Below are positions 23,235-34,540 of a stretch of 64,000 nt of DNA, one piece after another. Under the pieces are notes generated by a model that saw only the letters and a list, made by a program, of their open reading frames with translations, searched no databases and was not told where the DNA came from. The stretch is taken from the NCBI RefSeq assembly GCF_901709675.1, contig NC_051092.1, positions 193,501 through 257,500 of the forward strand. The letters are read 5' to 3'. How positions within the stretch are numbered: position 1 is the first letter of the stretch; each line of letters opens with the position of its first letter. The position numbers were made by a program, and so were the translations under genes. The DNA comes from Syngnathus acus (Eukaryota; Chordata; Actinopteri; Syngnathiformes; Syngnathidae).

Positions 23235-24817
23235 GTGGAGGAGGCGACAAGCGAGCTGAGCTTTGGACGATTACGGCGACTTCTCTCACGAGTGCTGCCG
23301 GCTCGCGTCACTCGCGTCACCAAGCGATACAAAGCGGACATCGTCACAACACTTCCACGCCCAGCCGGCCCGGAGCGACTCCACTGTGGTCAGGTCACCA
23401 CAGATGGAACGCGAGGAGGCGCCGGCGGAAGCTCGCGAACTTGGAGGACAGACAGACGCACGTCACCGCGCTGCCACGCCGAAGCAGTGCCGCGGCAAGT
23501 CTACAGAGGGCGCTGCAGGACAAGAAAACGTGTTGCTGTGCATATGCGGGTGCATGGCTAAATAAAACAACTCAAACTCGCATAGTAAATCTACCAAAAA
23601 CTCAATTGAACTGAAGCCGAAACAAATCATTCCAACCGAGATACACGAACAAAGCCACTATGAAAAGAATGATGGCAAACTATTATAAAACCCTTCAATA
23701 GTGACCATTTTCACAGGGAAGGCTTTCAACACCTCCACTTTTTGTCAGATGGGAGGCGGGTGTGGATTTTTCAAGCCGCCGTGCCGTGCCGTGCCGCGCC
23801 GCGCCGCGCCGCTCCGTGCCGTTTTGAGGCGTCCCCTTCAAGCCAGCGCAGCCTCGCCAGCAGCATCAAGTCTTCGCGGCGTCCCAAAGATGCTCGGGCC
23901 ACGCATCTCCCGGGCGACGCACGTCACGAATGTCCTACGGGTAAATCAATCAGAAGGGAAATGACACGGAACGTCGCTTTCGGCCGAAGAAACACAACAG
24001 AGGGAGGGTGGATGGATGGATGGATGGATGGATGGATGGATGGATGGATGGATGGATGGATGGATGGATGGATGGATGGATGGATGGATGGGAGTGTGTG
24101 TGTAATTACAAGCGCAGTCCGTTCACCATTTGTCTAGAAAAATCCTTGCTTTGTGGCACAAGCACATTCCGCCACAACGTAGGATATATTCGATGAATCG
24201 ATAAAGTCCCCGAGTCAACGTGTACTTTTAAATGGGCCACAATGAAGAGTAATGCGAGCATTGTTTCTTACCTCAGCACTCAGCAGCAATGTTGGCTCGG
24301 GACTTTTGGACGTGTTCATTTGCGCGGAGAGCTTCTACCCTTCGCTTTTGTCATCCACACACACGAACCATCTCTGCAGCCAGCACACCATTTTCATCTC
24401 ACTGGGAAAGAATTGGACACTTCCTTTTGCGTACGCCATCAAAAAGACAAAAGTCATCTTTGAGTTACACCGTCAAGCAGAACCATATTGATTCATTTCC
24501 TAAAAGCGGCGTCAATTTGTGTTAACGTGTTGCCCGAAACCCTTGCGGAATGACAAAAAGAAATCCTACTTCCACAAATCAGATTACATGCGGTTCCAAC
24601 TTGACAACAGCACCACCTCCTGGTTACTTGAGTTCTGTTACGAGTACATGTTATAAATAGAGATACCATTCAGGACGATTAACCAAACGTACGCCCAGCG
24701 TTTTTCAAATTATGAGCCACTTTAGTACGTGCCTCGGTTGGCATTTGACCTTTTGACGGTAACCTCGTCAGAACAGAGTGACGCCTGAGACGGTTACCTA
24801 GCTTTTCAATTTTCGAT
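23235..24817. other. Intergenic stretch between the C3orf20-like gene and tRNA-Tyr
   Basis: I see no supported exon. It contains a GCCGT/GCCGC run (about 23780-23820) and a (GGAT)n microsatellite. The leftmost part presumably holds the promoter of the minus-strand gene. Confidence 0.4.
24009..24090. repeat. (GGAT)n microsatellite
   Basis: About 20 perfect GGAT units. The WMDG peptides it encodes are artefacts. Confidence 0.97.
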
Positions 24818-24882
24818 TAACATATACTATATGTTAACATCGCAAAAGTTGCAGTTGGTTTAACTGCAACCTTTGCGATGTT
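24818..24882. repeat. Two adjacent hairpins
   Basis: First, TTAACATATA and TATATGTTAA form a perfect 10-bp palindrome around a single C, ending near 24838. Directly after it, AACATCGCAAAAGTTGCAGT (24836-24855, plus T) pairs with 24862-24882 at 20 of 21 positions around a 5-nt loop. The pair could be the remnant of a small transposon or a structured transcript. No function can be assigned. Confidence 0.8.
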
Positions 24883-25121
24883 TTCTGGGAGACAAGACGA
24901 GGTGCGTTGTTTGCTAGCTTTTTCTTCTTCTTTGCATGTTAGCTAGCGTTAGCAGGAGAAGCGAAGGGAAACAAATGACAACTTGACAGGCTTCCGCTTC
25001 TTTCCGACTGGACAACGCTTCGCGGTTTGCGGCGCGAAACGGAACGCATATGTTTATGATTGCGGTCGTCACCCGGATTTACTGATAGTTATAAAGGCTG
25101 TGTCGCACGCCGGCTCTTGTC

Positions 25122-25209
25122 CCTTCGATAGCTCAGTTGGTAGAGCGGAGGACTGTAGAGGCTGACTGCTGAAATCCTTAGGTCGCTGGTTCAAATCCGG
25201 CTCGAAGGA
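25122..25209 (+). tRNA. tRNA-Tyr (GTA) with a 15-nt intron
   Basis: The acceptor stem CCTTCGA pairs with TCGAAGG and is followed by discriminator A. The A box TAGCTCAGTTGG and the B box GGTTCAAATCC are present. The anticodon GTA is at 25155-25157. A 15-nt intron (25159-25173) follows position 37, as in eukaryotic tRNA-Tyr genes, leaving a mature tRNA of 73 nt before CCA addition. All stems pair, so it looks functional. A T run at about 25211-25227 is a good RNA polymerase III terminator. Confidence 0.97.
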
Positions 25210-25210
25210 A

Positions 25211-25227
25211 TGTTTTTTTTTTTTTTT
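25211..25227 (+). terminator. Pol III terminator of tRNA-Tyr
   Basis: An uninterrupted run of T starts 2 nt after the tRNA 3' end. Confidence 0.9.
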
Positions 25228-26192
25228 AACCGTAAATCACATATAGTGCCTGTAACTTTTATTCCTCAGAAAAGAAACCATCAGCACAAAACAATTCTTA
25301 CTAACTTGCATAGATGTCATGCTGCCCCAAAACAAACAAAAACTGGACGTTTTGCTGCAATCTACATTTTGAAAAGTGACATGTACAGCACATCGCCGGT
25401 GTAGCCAAGACAAAAGGTGTGAAATGAAGAACAGATACTGAATGGCATTTTTTGGTCTAAAACTTTGGAATATTCAATCTGCAATGTAAGGTCATTTGTA
25501 AATTGTTTGCTGGCCCTGACCAAAAATGACACTTTTAAGTGCGAAAAATCTGAATGTGAATTCAGTAATAAACTGCCAAAACCACACATTGACACAATTA
25601 TTTTCAAAGTTGTATTTGCTGGCTACATACAGTCATGATCCCCGATGAGTCATTTCATACAACAGCATTTGAAATATCAGAGTGGAAGGACAGCGAAGTA
25701 CAATGGCTGAGGTAGATGTGAGGCCATACTAACTGAACGGGAATAGCCACGACGTCACCCAAGATTAGGAGCAAACGCCGCCGCCGTCGAGGAGACTTTA
25801 GCACGCCAGACAGCGAGCCAGGCGAGACGAGAACCAAAATGCCGCTCACGCGACGACAACGCTGACTGAATTTGGAATTGTTGACCAATGAAAACGGGAG
25901 CAAATGCGCTCGACTCCAAAGCGCCTCTTCATTTTCATCCAGCAAAACCAGACGACCGACGTCATCACGTGCTCCGACGCCATTTGAATTTCCCTCCATT
26001 TCGATCACGCTATAACGTGGATGGGGAGAAAACAAACGCTTTGGTGCTACCATCAGACTCCCAGACGGACGGCGGAGGTGAGTAAAAGTAAGCGGACAGA
26101 CAGCTTGTGACTAAGGCCAGAGGAAAAGCGGGCCGCCCAAAACAGGACCACCCTGCATTAAGGCTCAATTATGAGCCAGTGGTTGGCGCCCT
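25228..26192. other. Intergenic / hal 3' flank
   Basis: No exon is supported. A CpG-richer patch around 25880-26000 has a CCAAT box and the composite ACGTCATCACGTG (CRE-like plus E-box-like), which could be a promoter. A minus-strand frame opens with ATG near 25997 (MEGNSNGVGARDDVG) but I see no continuation or homology. Confidence 0.35.
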
Positions 26193-26398
26193 TCATTCGT
26201 GGCGACAGCGCTTCCTGGGCGACGGAGGCGACTCCAGCGAGAAGGCGGTCGGAGAGACGGGACGGGATTCCGGGATGTACTCCGTCTGATATTTGTCGAT
26301 GTAAGGCTTGGCCACGGTCCACACCTGCCAGGATTTGACAAAAGAGGTCAACGGACGGACGGACAGACACACCAGACAGACAGACAGACAGACACACC

Positions 26399-26450
<52 letters not shown>

Positions 26451-29400
26451 GCGTTTGGGCCGGCAACGGCGCACTCGCCTTCTGGTCCAGCAGGAGACGA
26501 TGCACGGCCTCGATGTCCGGGGACATGAATCGGTCCTTAATCCAGGGCCTGCGAGGCACGCAAGTGGAGCAGTGGCTAAATATTAACGGGCCTCCGGCTC
26601 CCTTCCAGCGTGGCCGCCGCCGTACCTTGGCCCTCCCTGGTGTGTTTGACTTACTTGACCACGCTGCGCACCAGGTCGTAGACCTTTTCCAGCGGCGTGG
26701 TGGTGCGCAGCGGGCGGAGGAACTCGATGCCCTGGCAGGCCGCCAACAGCTCAATGGCCAGAACTGAGCGAGCGCAGAGCACAGCAGATGGCGCCACCGT
26801 TTTGGGAGCGAGCACAGTGACACGACATGTCTCGTGTCACACTTTAGAGCCATCCAGCTTCACCTCCGCTAGATGTTTCCCTACCTTGCTCCACGTGCTC
26901 TACCACCCTCAGGGCCTTGCGGGCTGCCCAGCCCCCCATGGAGACGTGGTCCTCCGTGGCGGCGCTAGTGGACAAGGAGTCCACAGAGGAAGGATGGCAC
27001 AAAGATTTATTCTCTGAAACTGGACACGGAAAATTAGGTCGAGCTCAATGGGCGGGGGTGAAGGCACGTGGGGAGCCCCTAGCAGACAACCGCCCACCCA
27101 CCCAAAGCGGCAGCCGTGCAATGCGCGATCATGAAGCCCGAGTTGAGCCCCCCTTCGTTGACCAGGAAGGCCGGCAGCTCGCTCAGCGACGGGTTGCACA
27201 ACCTCTCGATCCTCCTCTCGCTGATGGAGGCCAGCTCGTGGATCCCGATGGCCAGAAAGTCCAGAGCCTGATAGCGAGGCCAAGGCTGAAGGGACCGAGC
27301 GGAAAAACATTGGCTGTTTGAAGTCGTGAGCTTGCAACCTACCTTGGCCGGGTACTCGCCGTGGAAGTTGCCGCCCGAGATGGTCTCCCCTCTTTCGGCA
27401 AACACCATCTCGTACAGCCAATAGGAAAAAGTCACGGCGGAGCATACTCCCTCCGCGAGGCGCATTTCTCTCGACAAGGATACGGGGTTGTCCGTGGCGC
27501 TGTTGATTTCGGTGTTGATGATGTTCAAGACAAACTGGATGGTGTCGTTGGCAATGCCGTGGACCTTGGAGCGGATGGGGAACAAAAAGCAGGGCGATGG
27601 AAGGAAGAACGCAGGCAAACGACAGCGGTTGTCAACCGGCGGTTGGCGGCCCCCTAGCGATCCGTGGCGGTATTGCAGGCGCGGTCGGTCCGCCAAATTG
27701 GAAAATGATTGGAACGTTTTTCAAAATGAAATGGATTTATGAATGAGACTTGATTCATTTTCTGGCTAATTTGTGAAATGATGCCAAAATAGACATGCAG
27801 ATGCAAAGAAATAGCTTGAAAATCAAATAAAAGCAGTGGTCGCTTTGTCCCTTGGACAAAAGCCCTGCCTGCTGGAAACGATGAGCCCCGTTGGGCCAAT
27901 GGGACGGCGCTTTACCTGAGGACAGCAACGCATGGTGTAAGCGTCCTGGACTCTGTCGCAGAAGCGGTGGCTCTCTGGACAGGCACAAAAGGCATTTTCA
28001 AAGCAGGCAGGGCGCATGGATCTGCTGCTGCTGCTTCTTCAGCTTCCGCCACCCACCGGCAATCTCGGACGGATGATGATCAGAGTCCAGCAGCGAGCGG
28101 AAGCGCAGGGCCACCTCCGTTTGTCCCGGGTGGGGCCTCAGCGAGTGAATGTCTGCGCAAACAACCCACCTTGACACTCGGGCGGGCAACCTGCTGAGGC
28201 GGGCGGGCGGGCGGGCGGTGCCGACCGGGCGGGCAGGCGGGCGCTGTCTCACCGCTGTCAAAGGCCTTGGTGGTTCCCTTCAGCACCTCCAAGGTGAGCG
28301 CGGCGATGATGTCGGCCTGGCGGGCCACGGCCTGGGCCCGCTCCACGGCCTCCGCACCGAGCGAGGTGATCATCTGGGTGCCGTTGATCAGAGCCAGGCC
28401 CTGCCGGGAGGTCGAGGAACACGCGCGCTGTCGGAAGGATGTCACGGAAAGCGAGCGGCCGGCCCGCCCGCCTGCGTGGCTGCCTGCCTACGTGGCTGCC
28501 CGCCCGCCCGCCTGCCTGCCCGCCCGCCCGCCTGCCTACCCGCCCGCCTGAGCCCGCTTTTGACAATCTTTGGGACTGAACTTTCAAGGTCCATAGCAGA
28601 CTCTGTACTGTGACCAGGCCCCCACAAAAGCCATCAAACGGAAGAGTAGATTATCTCCTCTTATCCCCCCCCCCCCCCCCCCCCCTAATTTGGAGTCAAC
28701 TTCTCAGTCGGGACGGATGACGCAATGCGGTCCCGGTGGACTCGGCCGAGGTCCTTGTGTTTGCATGCAAATATCAACGAAGAGCGCTTGTTTTGCAACA
28801 TTACCTCTTTGGGCTTGAGCGATATTGGCTTTAGCCCGTGGGCCTCCAGGACCTGCTCGTAGATAAAAGGAGAGACACGTGAAGGGTCGAGGGTCGTCAA
28901 AGGCAAACATGCTTTGCTGCCGGACCTCCGGCCAGAGGAGACGGCGGCGGGGCCGGCTTACGTATTTGGCGTCGGCCCAACCGCTCTTGGGGGACCACAT
29001 TTTGCCCTCGCCCATCAGCCCCAGGGCCAAGTGAGCGAGCGGCGCCAGGTCTCCGCTGGCGCCCACCGTGCCCTTCTCGGGGACGAAGGAGAGGCAGGAA
29101 GCTGCAACGGGAGCCCCGCCCGCCCGCGTCAGCCGACAGCCAATCGCCTGAGTCAAATCAAATGGCTGACCGTTGAAGGCCTGGATCATGGCGTGAAGCG
29201 TCTCCAGAGAGATGCCGCTGTGGCCTTTGGCCAGAACGTTGATCCTCAGAGCCAGCAGCATGCGGGTCCTCTCCGGGCTCAGCGGGTTGCCCACCCCTGC
29301 TCGTCAAAATGCAAACACACAGCGCGCCGTTTGGTGTTTTGTCTTTTTTTCCGCACGCAATCGTGTCCGTCTGACGTACCTGCTGAGTGCGAGCGCACCA

Positions 29401-30632
29401 GGTTCTCCTGCAGCTCCCTGCACAAAACAGGGAATCAAGCTCAAAAACCAAACTTGAGCTCGGTCCGCTTTTTGCTCCGGACATTTTAAGGGAAAACTTT
29501 TTCTTGTGGTTTTTACTTGAGTTTGCTGACAGGAATGACGGTTCGAGCAAACTTGCCAAAACCGGTGGTGATCCCGTAAACGACTGCGGACAAGAAAGGA
29601 CAAACGCAAGTGAGCTCGATGTTTTCGTTTGTGTTGACGTGACCTACTGTACCTTTGTTTTCCTTGACGATGGTGTCCAAAAGCTCTCGGGATTGCACAA
29701 CTTTCCTCTCGGCCTCCGGGGCCAGCTGACAAACAAAAGGCGAGAGTCAAAGATCAGCGCTGTGGAGAGAGCCTGTTTGGATGGTTACTCACCGTTATCT
29801 TGTAGAGGCCTCTGCCCAAGTTGACCAAGTCGGTCGAGGTCAGGCTGTTGCCATCCAGGCAAATAGACTGCAGAGCAAACAAAAGTCAAATGATTGGGCA
29901 CAAAAAAATGGGGGGAGGGGGCGGCCGGGGCGGGCGGGCGACTTACATCTTCAGGTTCTCGGTAAGCCGCTGTGCTATTTGGTTGGCGTCATTCATGTAA
30001 GGATAACACATGACACTGTTGAAACGTTATTCGACGCGTAACAACAACGGCGGCGGCAATGGATACAGATGGGAAACTCCGGGCGCGCACGGGATGAAGT
30101 CGGGACACATGGTGTCGCCTTCGATGGCTGCAAGCACAACAACAGCATAGCGTTTTTCCTCGCTCTGGCAAAATCGGCAAACCGTGAAAAAAGTCGACCC
30201 CCCCCCCACACACAAACACGCACACACACACCGACACACACACCGACCCCCCCCCCCCCCCCCCCACCGACACACGTTTTCAGAACTTTGGCCCACCCAG
30301 CACGTTCAGTCATGGGGATACGGCGCGAGCGACACCGCACCGTGCGTGCGTGCGTGCGTGCGCGCGCAGCCACCGTTTTCCTCACCCAGCTCGACGAAGT
30401 CATTATCCTCCAGGACGTCGTCGATGGTGTCGTCGGCGTCGAGCAGGCCGAGCCCCTGGCACCTGCGCACCACCAAGTGGGCGTCCTTGAGCGCCGGGAG
30501 GCCGCCGTTGTCCGGCTTGTTCTTGGTGTAGCGCTTGAGAGCTTCGTGGCCGAGCCAGCGGATGGTGGACGAGCTGTCCCGGCACGGCACCGTCAGCCAC
30601 TCATCTCGGACGTGGACGGTGAAGCGAGGCAT
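26193..30632 (-). CDS. hal: Histidine ammonia-lyase
   Basis: Converts L-histidine to trans-urocanate and ammonia, the first step of histidine catabolism in the cytosol. Twenty exons, minus strand: 30632-30386, 30127-30067, 29974-29947, 29867-29793, 29725-29653, 29583-29517, 29417-29380, 29296-29171, 29101-28962, 28852-28805, 28400-28253, 28152-28057, 27974-27916, 27564-27484, 27408-27343, 27267-27102, 27019-26885, 26763-26655, 26548-26479, 26324-26193. All phases fit and give 654 aa (human 657). The MIO-forming triad Ala-Ser-Gly falls at residues 253-255 in [12 protein letters not shown]. Other family blocks are [29 protein letters not shown] and [13 protein letters not shown]. The intron after 26479 starts with GC instead of GT. 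Splice junctions of the second and third exons are less certain than the rest. Confidence 0.97.
26371..26449. repeat. (ACAG)n microsatellite in the last hal intron
   Basis: About 18 ACAG units with a short CACC interruption, inside the 154-bp GC-AG intron of hal. It makes up about half of that intron. Confidence 0.95.
28182..28555. repeat. GC-rich CCCG/CCTG simple repeats in hal introns
   Basis: Runs of GCGG/GGGC (28196-28245) and CCCG/CCTG (28458-28550) flank the hal exon 28400-28253 on both sides. They produce long spurious frames. Confidence 0.85.
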
Positions 30633-31194
30633 GGCTGGCGCACTGAGTGCCGAGGGGGTCGCAGAGCTCCACAAGGTACCTTCCGGCGGCGCAGCGGACG
30701 GGACCAATCAGACGCCTCAGCGGCTGGGCGCGGCCAGGCCGTTGACACGCCCCTTTCCTCCGTTGTTGGGACAAAACAGCAAAAATCCAAACTTTTGGAA
30801 AATGGCGCAGGTGTTGTCATTCTATAGCGGGGGTCCATCAGAACGGTGGCCAACCAAAGTGACTAGCCTGCGGGCTGATTCTGGAAATTGTGATGAGATT
30901 GGACGTGAAGTAGCTCAAAAAGGTCAACGTTTCAAAACCTATGTCAAATGAACTGCTTAGGTCTTAAAACTATGAAGAAATATCCAAAAGCTTGGTTCAA
31001 AAGAAGTGATCTAATTACCATAATCATTCAAAATACATTTTAATTATTAATGACCTAACTACTCTTCCTCGTTACTATTACCAATCAAAATACACAGTAT
31101 ACGTACTGCATACTCTGTAAAGCGTTAATGACACTTGGGTGCCCCCAAGTGGTCGCGAGAGCCTAAGCAGGTGCTTTGGGCCGCCGTCTCCTTT
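30633..31194. other. hal 5' flank
   Basis: No exon is supported. A CCAAT box (ACCAATCAG) near 30703 lies about 70 bp upstream of the hal ATG and is a plausible promoter element. The remainder is AT-rich and unremarkable. Confidence 0.35.
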
Positions 31195-31578
31195 ATCCAT
31201 CCATCCATCCATCCATCCATCCATCCAGAGGCGTAGCCAGGAATTTTTCCAGTAGGGGCGCACGCCCACAGGAAAAAAAATCGAACATCACCCACGCCGT
31301 TCGCTGATCGCTAAAACAACATCCGGGTCCGGGAGGCAAACGGTGAATGGATAACATCGCGCAGATAGAATAGCGCAAGCACATTCGCGCAAGACCGAAA
31401 GAAAAAAACGGCATGAAAATGAAGAATCGAAAAAGCTCCATTTTTTTCAACCGGGGCGCAGGGAGTCCTAACCGGGGCGCTGCCCCGGCTCGCCCCGGCT
31501 TGGCTACGCCTCTGCATCCATCCATCCATCCATCCATCCATCCATCCATCCATCCATCCATCCATCCATCCATCCATC
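31195..31578. repeat. (CATC)n microsatellite split by a transposon
   Basis: CATC units at 31195-31225 and 31515-31578 are the two halves of a single microsatellite. The insert between them is listed separately. Confidence 0.9.
31226..31514. mobile_element. hAT-like non-autonomous element inserted in a microsatellite
   Basis: A 289-bp element with 14-bp terminal inverted repeats, CAGAGGCGTAGCCA at the left and TGGCTACGCCTCTG at the right. The flanking 8-mers are both CATCCATC. This fits an hAT 8-bp target duplication but is uninformative because both lie within a CATC repeat. No transposase frame is present. Confidence 0.8.
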
Positions 31579-31849
31579 AAAACGTTTCGCACGACTTGCA
31601 GAAATTCGGATGATCGAAGCACTCCCGGAGGCACCGTGACAGACATCAATCATAAGTGCAACAAGTCATTATCTTCATTTTTGGCGAATCGGCTTTAGAA
31701 GTCAATTTATCAACAACACGCCCAAATGACTGAACGATAACGTAACTCATGTGCAAGCGTTCGTCTGGGCCCACTGACCTGCTTGGACGACTTTAAAGCA
31801 ACCAGAGCGGGAAGGGAGCTCATATTGACAAGGCTTCCCTGAAGGCACC

Positions 31850-31919
31850 GTGACGGCGAGCAGAGCAGAGCAGAGCAGAGCGATGATGTCAGTTCAGGGG
31901 ACGTCGGATTTTTCACCCC

Positions 31920-31979
<60 letters not shown>

Positions 31980-32308
31980 GTGTGTGTCGCTCGCCATGTG
32001 TGCCGACTGGCGTCCGTCAGCGGGCAGGCAGCAGCAGCAGCAGAGGCAAAGAGGAGGGGAGGAAAAGTGTGTTTACACAGACGGCAGAGCGCCTGGGGAA
32101 TCGTCGGCGAGAGGAAGTGAGCCGCCGGCTCCGCGTCTGCCTGCTCCGACTTCCTGCTCGGAGAAAGAAAAAGCGCAGGATCCGATTTCAGGCCGAGCAC
32201 AAGCCGTGTAGCAAGCATGGAAAAACAACCCACTTCTCCGGCGGCGTCGCGCTAAAGTTCCTCGGCGGCGGCGGCGGCGGCGAAGAAAGGCCACGGAAGT
32301 GATCGCAG
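31850..32308 (+). promoter_or_regulatory. elk3: Likely elk3 promoter / 5' UTR exon
   Basis: The stretch contains a GCAGA pentamer run, a (CT)n tract at 31931-31974 and purine-rich leader-like sequence. It ends at a good plus-strand splice donor (GATCGCAG|GTAAAC, exon end 32308). The next gene on this strand is elk3, whose ETS exon needs an upstream leader. The assignment is inferred from position and the donor only. Confidence 0.4.
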
Positions 32309-34016
32309 GTAAACATTTATCCTCCACTTTGCATCCGACCAACTTAGTTCGGACTCACTCGAGTCGTGGCGTCGAGAAAAGCCAGTGAACGCAGGCAGCA
32401 CTTTTTCTATCTGAATAGCAGCTTGTCTTCTTTCATTCTTCCGGTGTGCTTCCGAGCAACAGCTTGGGGGGAGAAGAAAAAAAACAAAACAATTTAGACT
32501 TTTGCACCGCCGGCCTTTGTTTGACTTCTTGACAAACTTCTTCATGGCTAACTTTTGCCACGTACGGACTTTTCAGGTTGGTTTTAGGTTTTCCATTTGA
32601 AAAGAGAGCTACAGAGACAAGCTAGAGTAACTCACTAGTAACTACCAACTCATTAACTAGCAACCGACTAAATCGATGGCCTAACTAGAGAAAGACTACC
32701 AGCTCTTGTCATTTATTTGTACAATATATGTGCATTCGTGTTTATTTTCCAACCTTGTGTGCACAATGCGAAGGGTGGAAAACAATCGTATCAAACGACA
32801 TTGACATAGTCCCGGTAACATTTTGGATGCCTTCTACTCAAATGTAATCGTCGTCTGTGGTCAGCACTTCCTAAAAATCAAAATTGGAGCGCAGCAAGCC
32901 ACTAAAGGCCTCTTTCGGAAACTAACAGTATTTCAGCAAATTGCTCACTTGTCCCCAAAACCCATGACTGATGTCATCCGGTTTGGAGATCGAGCGTCGA
33001 GTCTACCGAGAAGCCGTTTGGACCTAGATTGTACCATTCAAAGCAGTTCATAACAAGGATTTCTAAAATGTCTTTTCGATTGGCCAGACGTGAGAGCCAA
33101 AAGGTATGCGTACAAACGGAAATGACCAATTGGGACAAACCCACCGTCGCCGGCAAAAATGGCTGCAAAGCCTAAAAGGCGGCAGGCACGCAGCTCGCAG
33201 GGTGAAACCACACAAACAAACAAACAAACAAACAAACAAAATCCAACCGCGGAGGCAGAAGATTGGTGACAACGCGGACTTTTTCCACATCCGTCGGAAC
33301 AAACCAACAGGAAGCGGGCTACATGCGGTCAGGACCGAGTAATGTCTGCGCCGCGGCCGTCGACTAATCTCATTAAGAGTTTCCGTTGGGCCGACACACT
33401 GGGCGGCTTTGTGGGGACAGCGGCCCCGAGCCAGCCGGCGAGCCGCCGCGCGTCCCGGCTAAAGAATGCCCGCCAGAAGAACGCACGCCCGCCCGCCCGC
33501 CTGTCGTGAGTCAGCGAGTGGCCGGGAAGAGAGCAGTCGCTGTTGAGTTGATTGAGGTCAACAGCAAAAAGGCCTTGAAATGACACATTTACCGCAGTAT
33601 TACGACAGCGTGCCGTATAATATCCCGGCGCCAAAACGAATCAATTCATGAATCTCAACAATATGGAGCAGCGCCACCTAGGGTGTGTTCATTGATACTC
33701 ACAAGATTGGCAAGGACAGCCATTAGTCGGCGGGGATCTTCTCCGCCTCTTCTTCTTGCCGCACGCATCTCTTCCGGTGGAGCTCAGTGCTGCCCAGCGT
33801 GTTGTGGCCCAACGTGGTACTGCGCCTGCCGACTTGGGACTGTCCGCGTACTGCAAAAAAACCAAAGCGGGCGCCTGGAATCGGTGATGTTTTTCTTAGC
33901 TGTGCCGCCGTCCCTGTGGATTGAGGGTGGAAGGAAGAGGTTGATCTTGTCACCGGTGGGAAGTGCGAGTGGGCGGCGGCGGCGCAGGGAAGCTAGCGCT
34001 CGCTCCCCCGCTGCGG
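32309..34016. other. Presumed elk3 first intron
   Basis: No coding exon is supported. An (AAAC)n run lies at about 33210-33240. lta4h, which sits between HAL and ELK3 in human, is not recognisable here or in the adjacent 2 kb. Confidence 0.4.
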
Positions 34017-34276
34017 GATCCCCTCGGCCGGCCCGTTTGTCCTTGAAAGACGGGAAGTCCTGACTTTGACAGCTTTGTAGTTTGACGCGGCCGCAACTAA
34101 ATGGAGCCTAAAACGGCGGGCGGCCCCCTTCCGCTCCACGTTGCAAGATCCCCTCGGCCGCCCCGTTTGTCCTTGAAAGACGGGAAGTCCTGACTTTGAC
34201 AGCTTTGTAGTTTGACGCGGCCGCAACTAAATGGAGCCTAAAACGGCGGGCGGCCCCCTTCCGCTCCACGTTGCGA
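34017..34276. repeat. Two-copy 130-bp tandem duplication upstream of elk3
   Basis: Two consecutive copies of a 130-bp unit. For example TGACTTTGACAGCTTTGTAG occurs at 34061 and again at 34191. The copies are nearly identical and each holds a NotI site (GCGGCCGC) in TTTGACGCGGCCGCAACTAA. The end of the array is about 265 bp before the elk3 ATG. Confidence 0.92.
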
Positions 34277-34398
34277 GCGCGCCTCCTCACATCAGATCTG
34301 CCGCAAGGACAAAGAGTCAAATGCGTGCAAATGGAAACACTGGCAAGGTGACACAAGAGAATTCATTCTAATGTCACTTCCTCTCTTTGCACATGTGG

Positions 34399-34435
<37 letters not shown>

Positions 34436-34447
34436 TGCCAGCCAGCG

Positions 34448-34538
<91 letters not shown>
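34399..34538. repeat. elk3: (CAGC)n microsatellite abutting the elk3 start codon
   Basis: About 140 bp of CAGC tetramers with three CGTG-type interruptions ends one base before the elk3 ATG at 34540. In the elk3 frame the tract is open and encodes repeats of Pro-Ala-Ser-Gln back to an ATG at 34387. Confidence 0.95.

Positions 34539-34539
<1 letters not shown>

Positions 34540-34540
<1 letters not shown>

Noticed and set aside
25655-26053. 132-aa minus-strand frame between tRNA-Tyr and hal
   Set aside because: It has an ATG (MEGNSNGVGARDD) near a CpG patch, but no splice continuation or family match, so I list it only as a note.
27409-27483. Apparent insertion in hal after TDNP
   Set aside because: The extra residues are an intron (donor CCC|GTATCC, acceptor GTACGAG). 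Removing it restores [17 protein letters not shown] as in human HAL.
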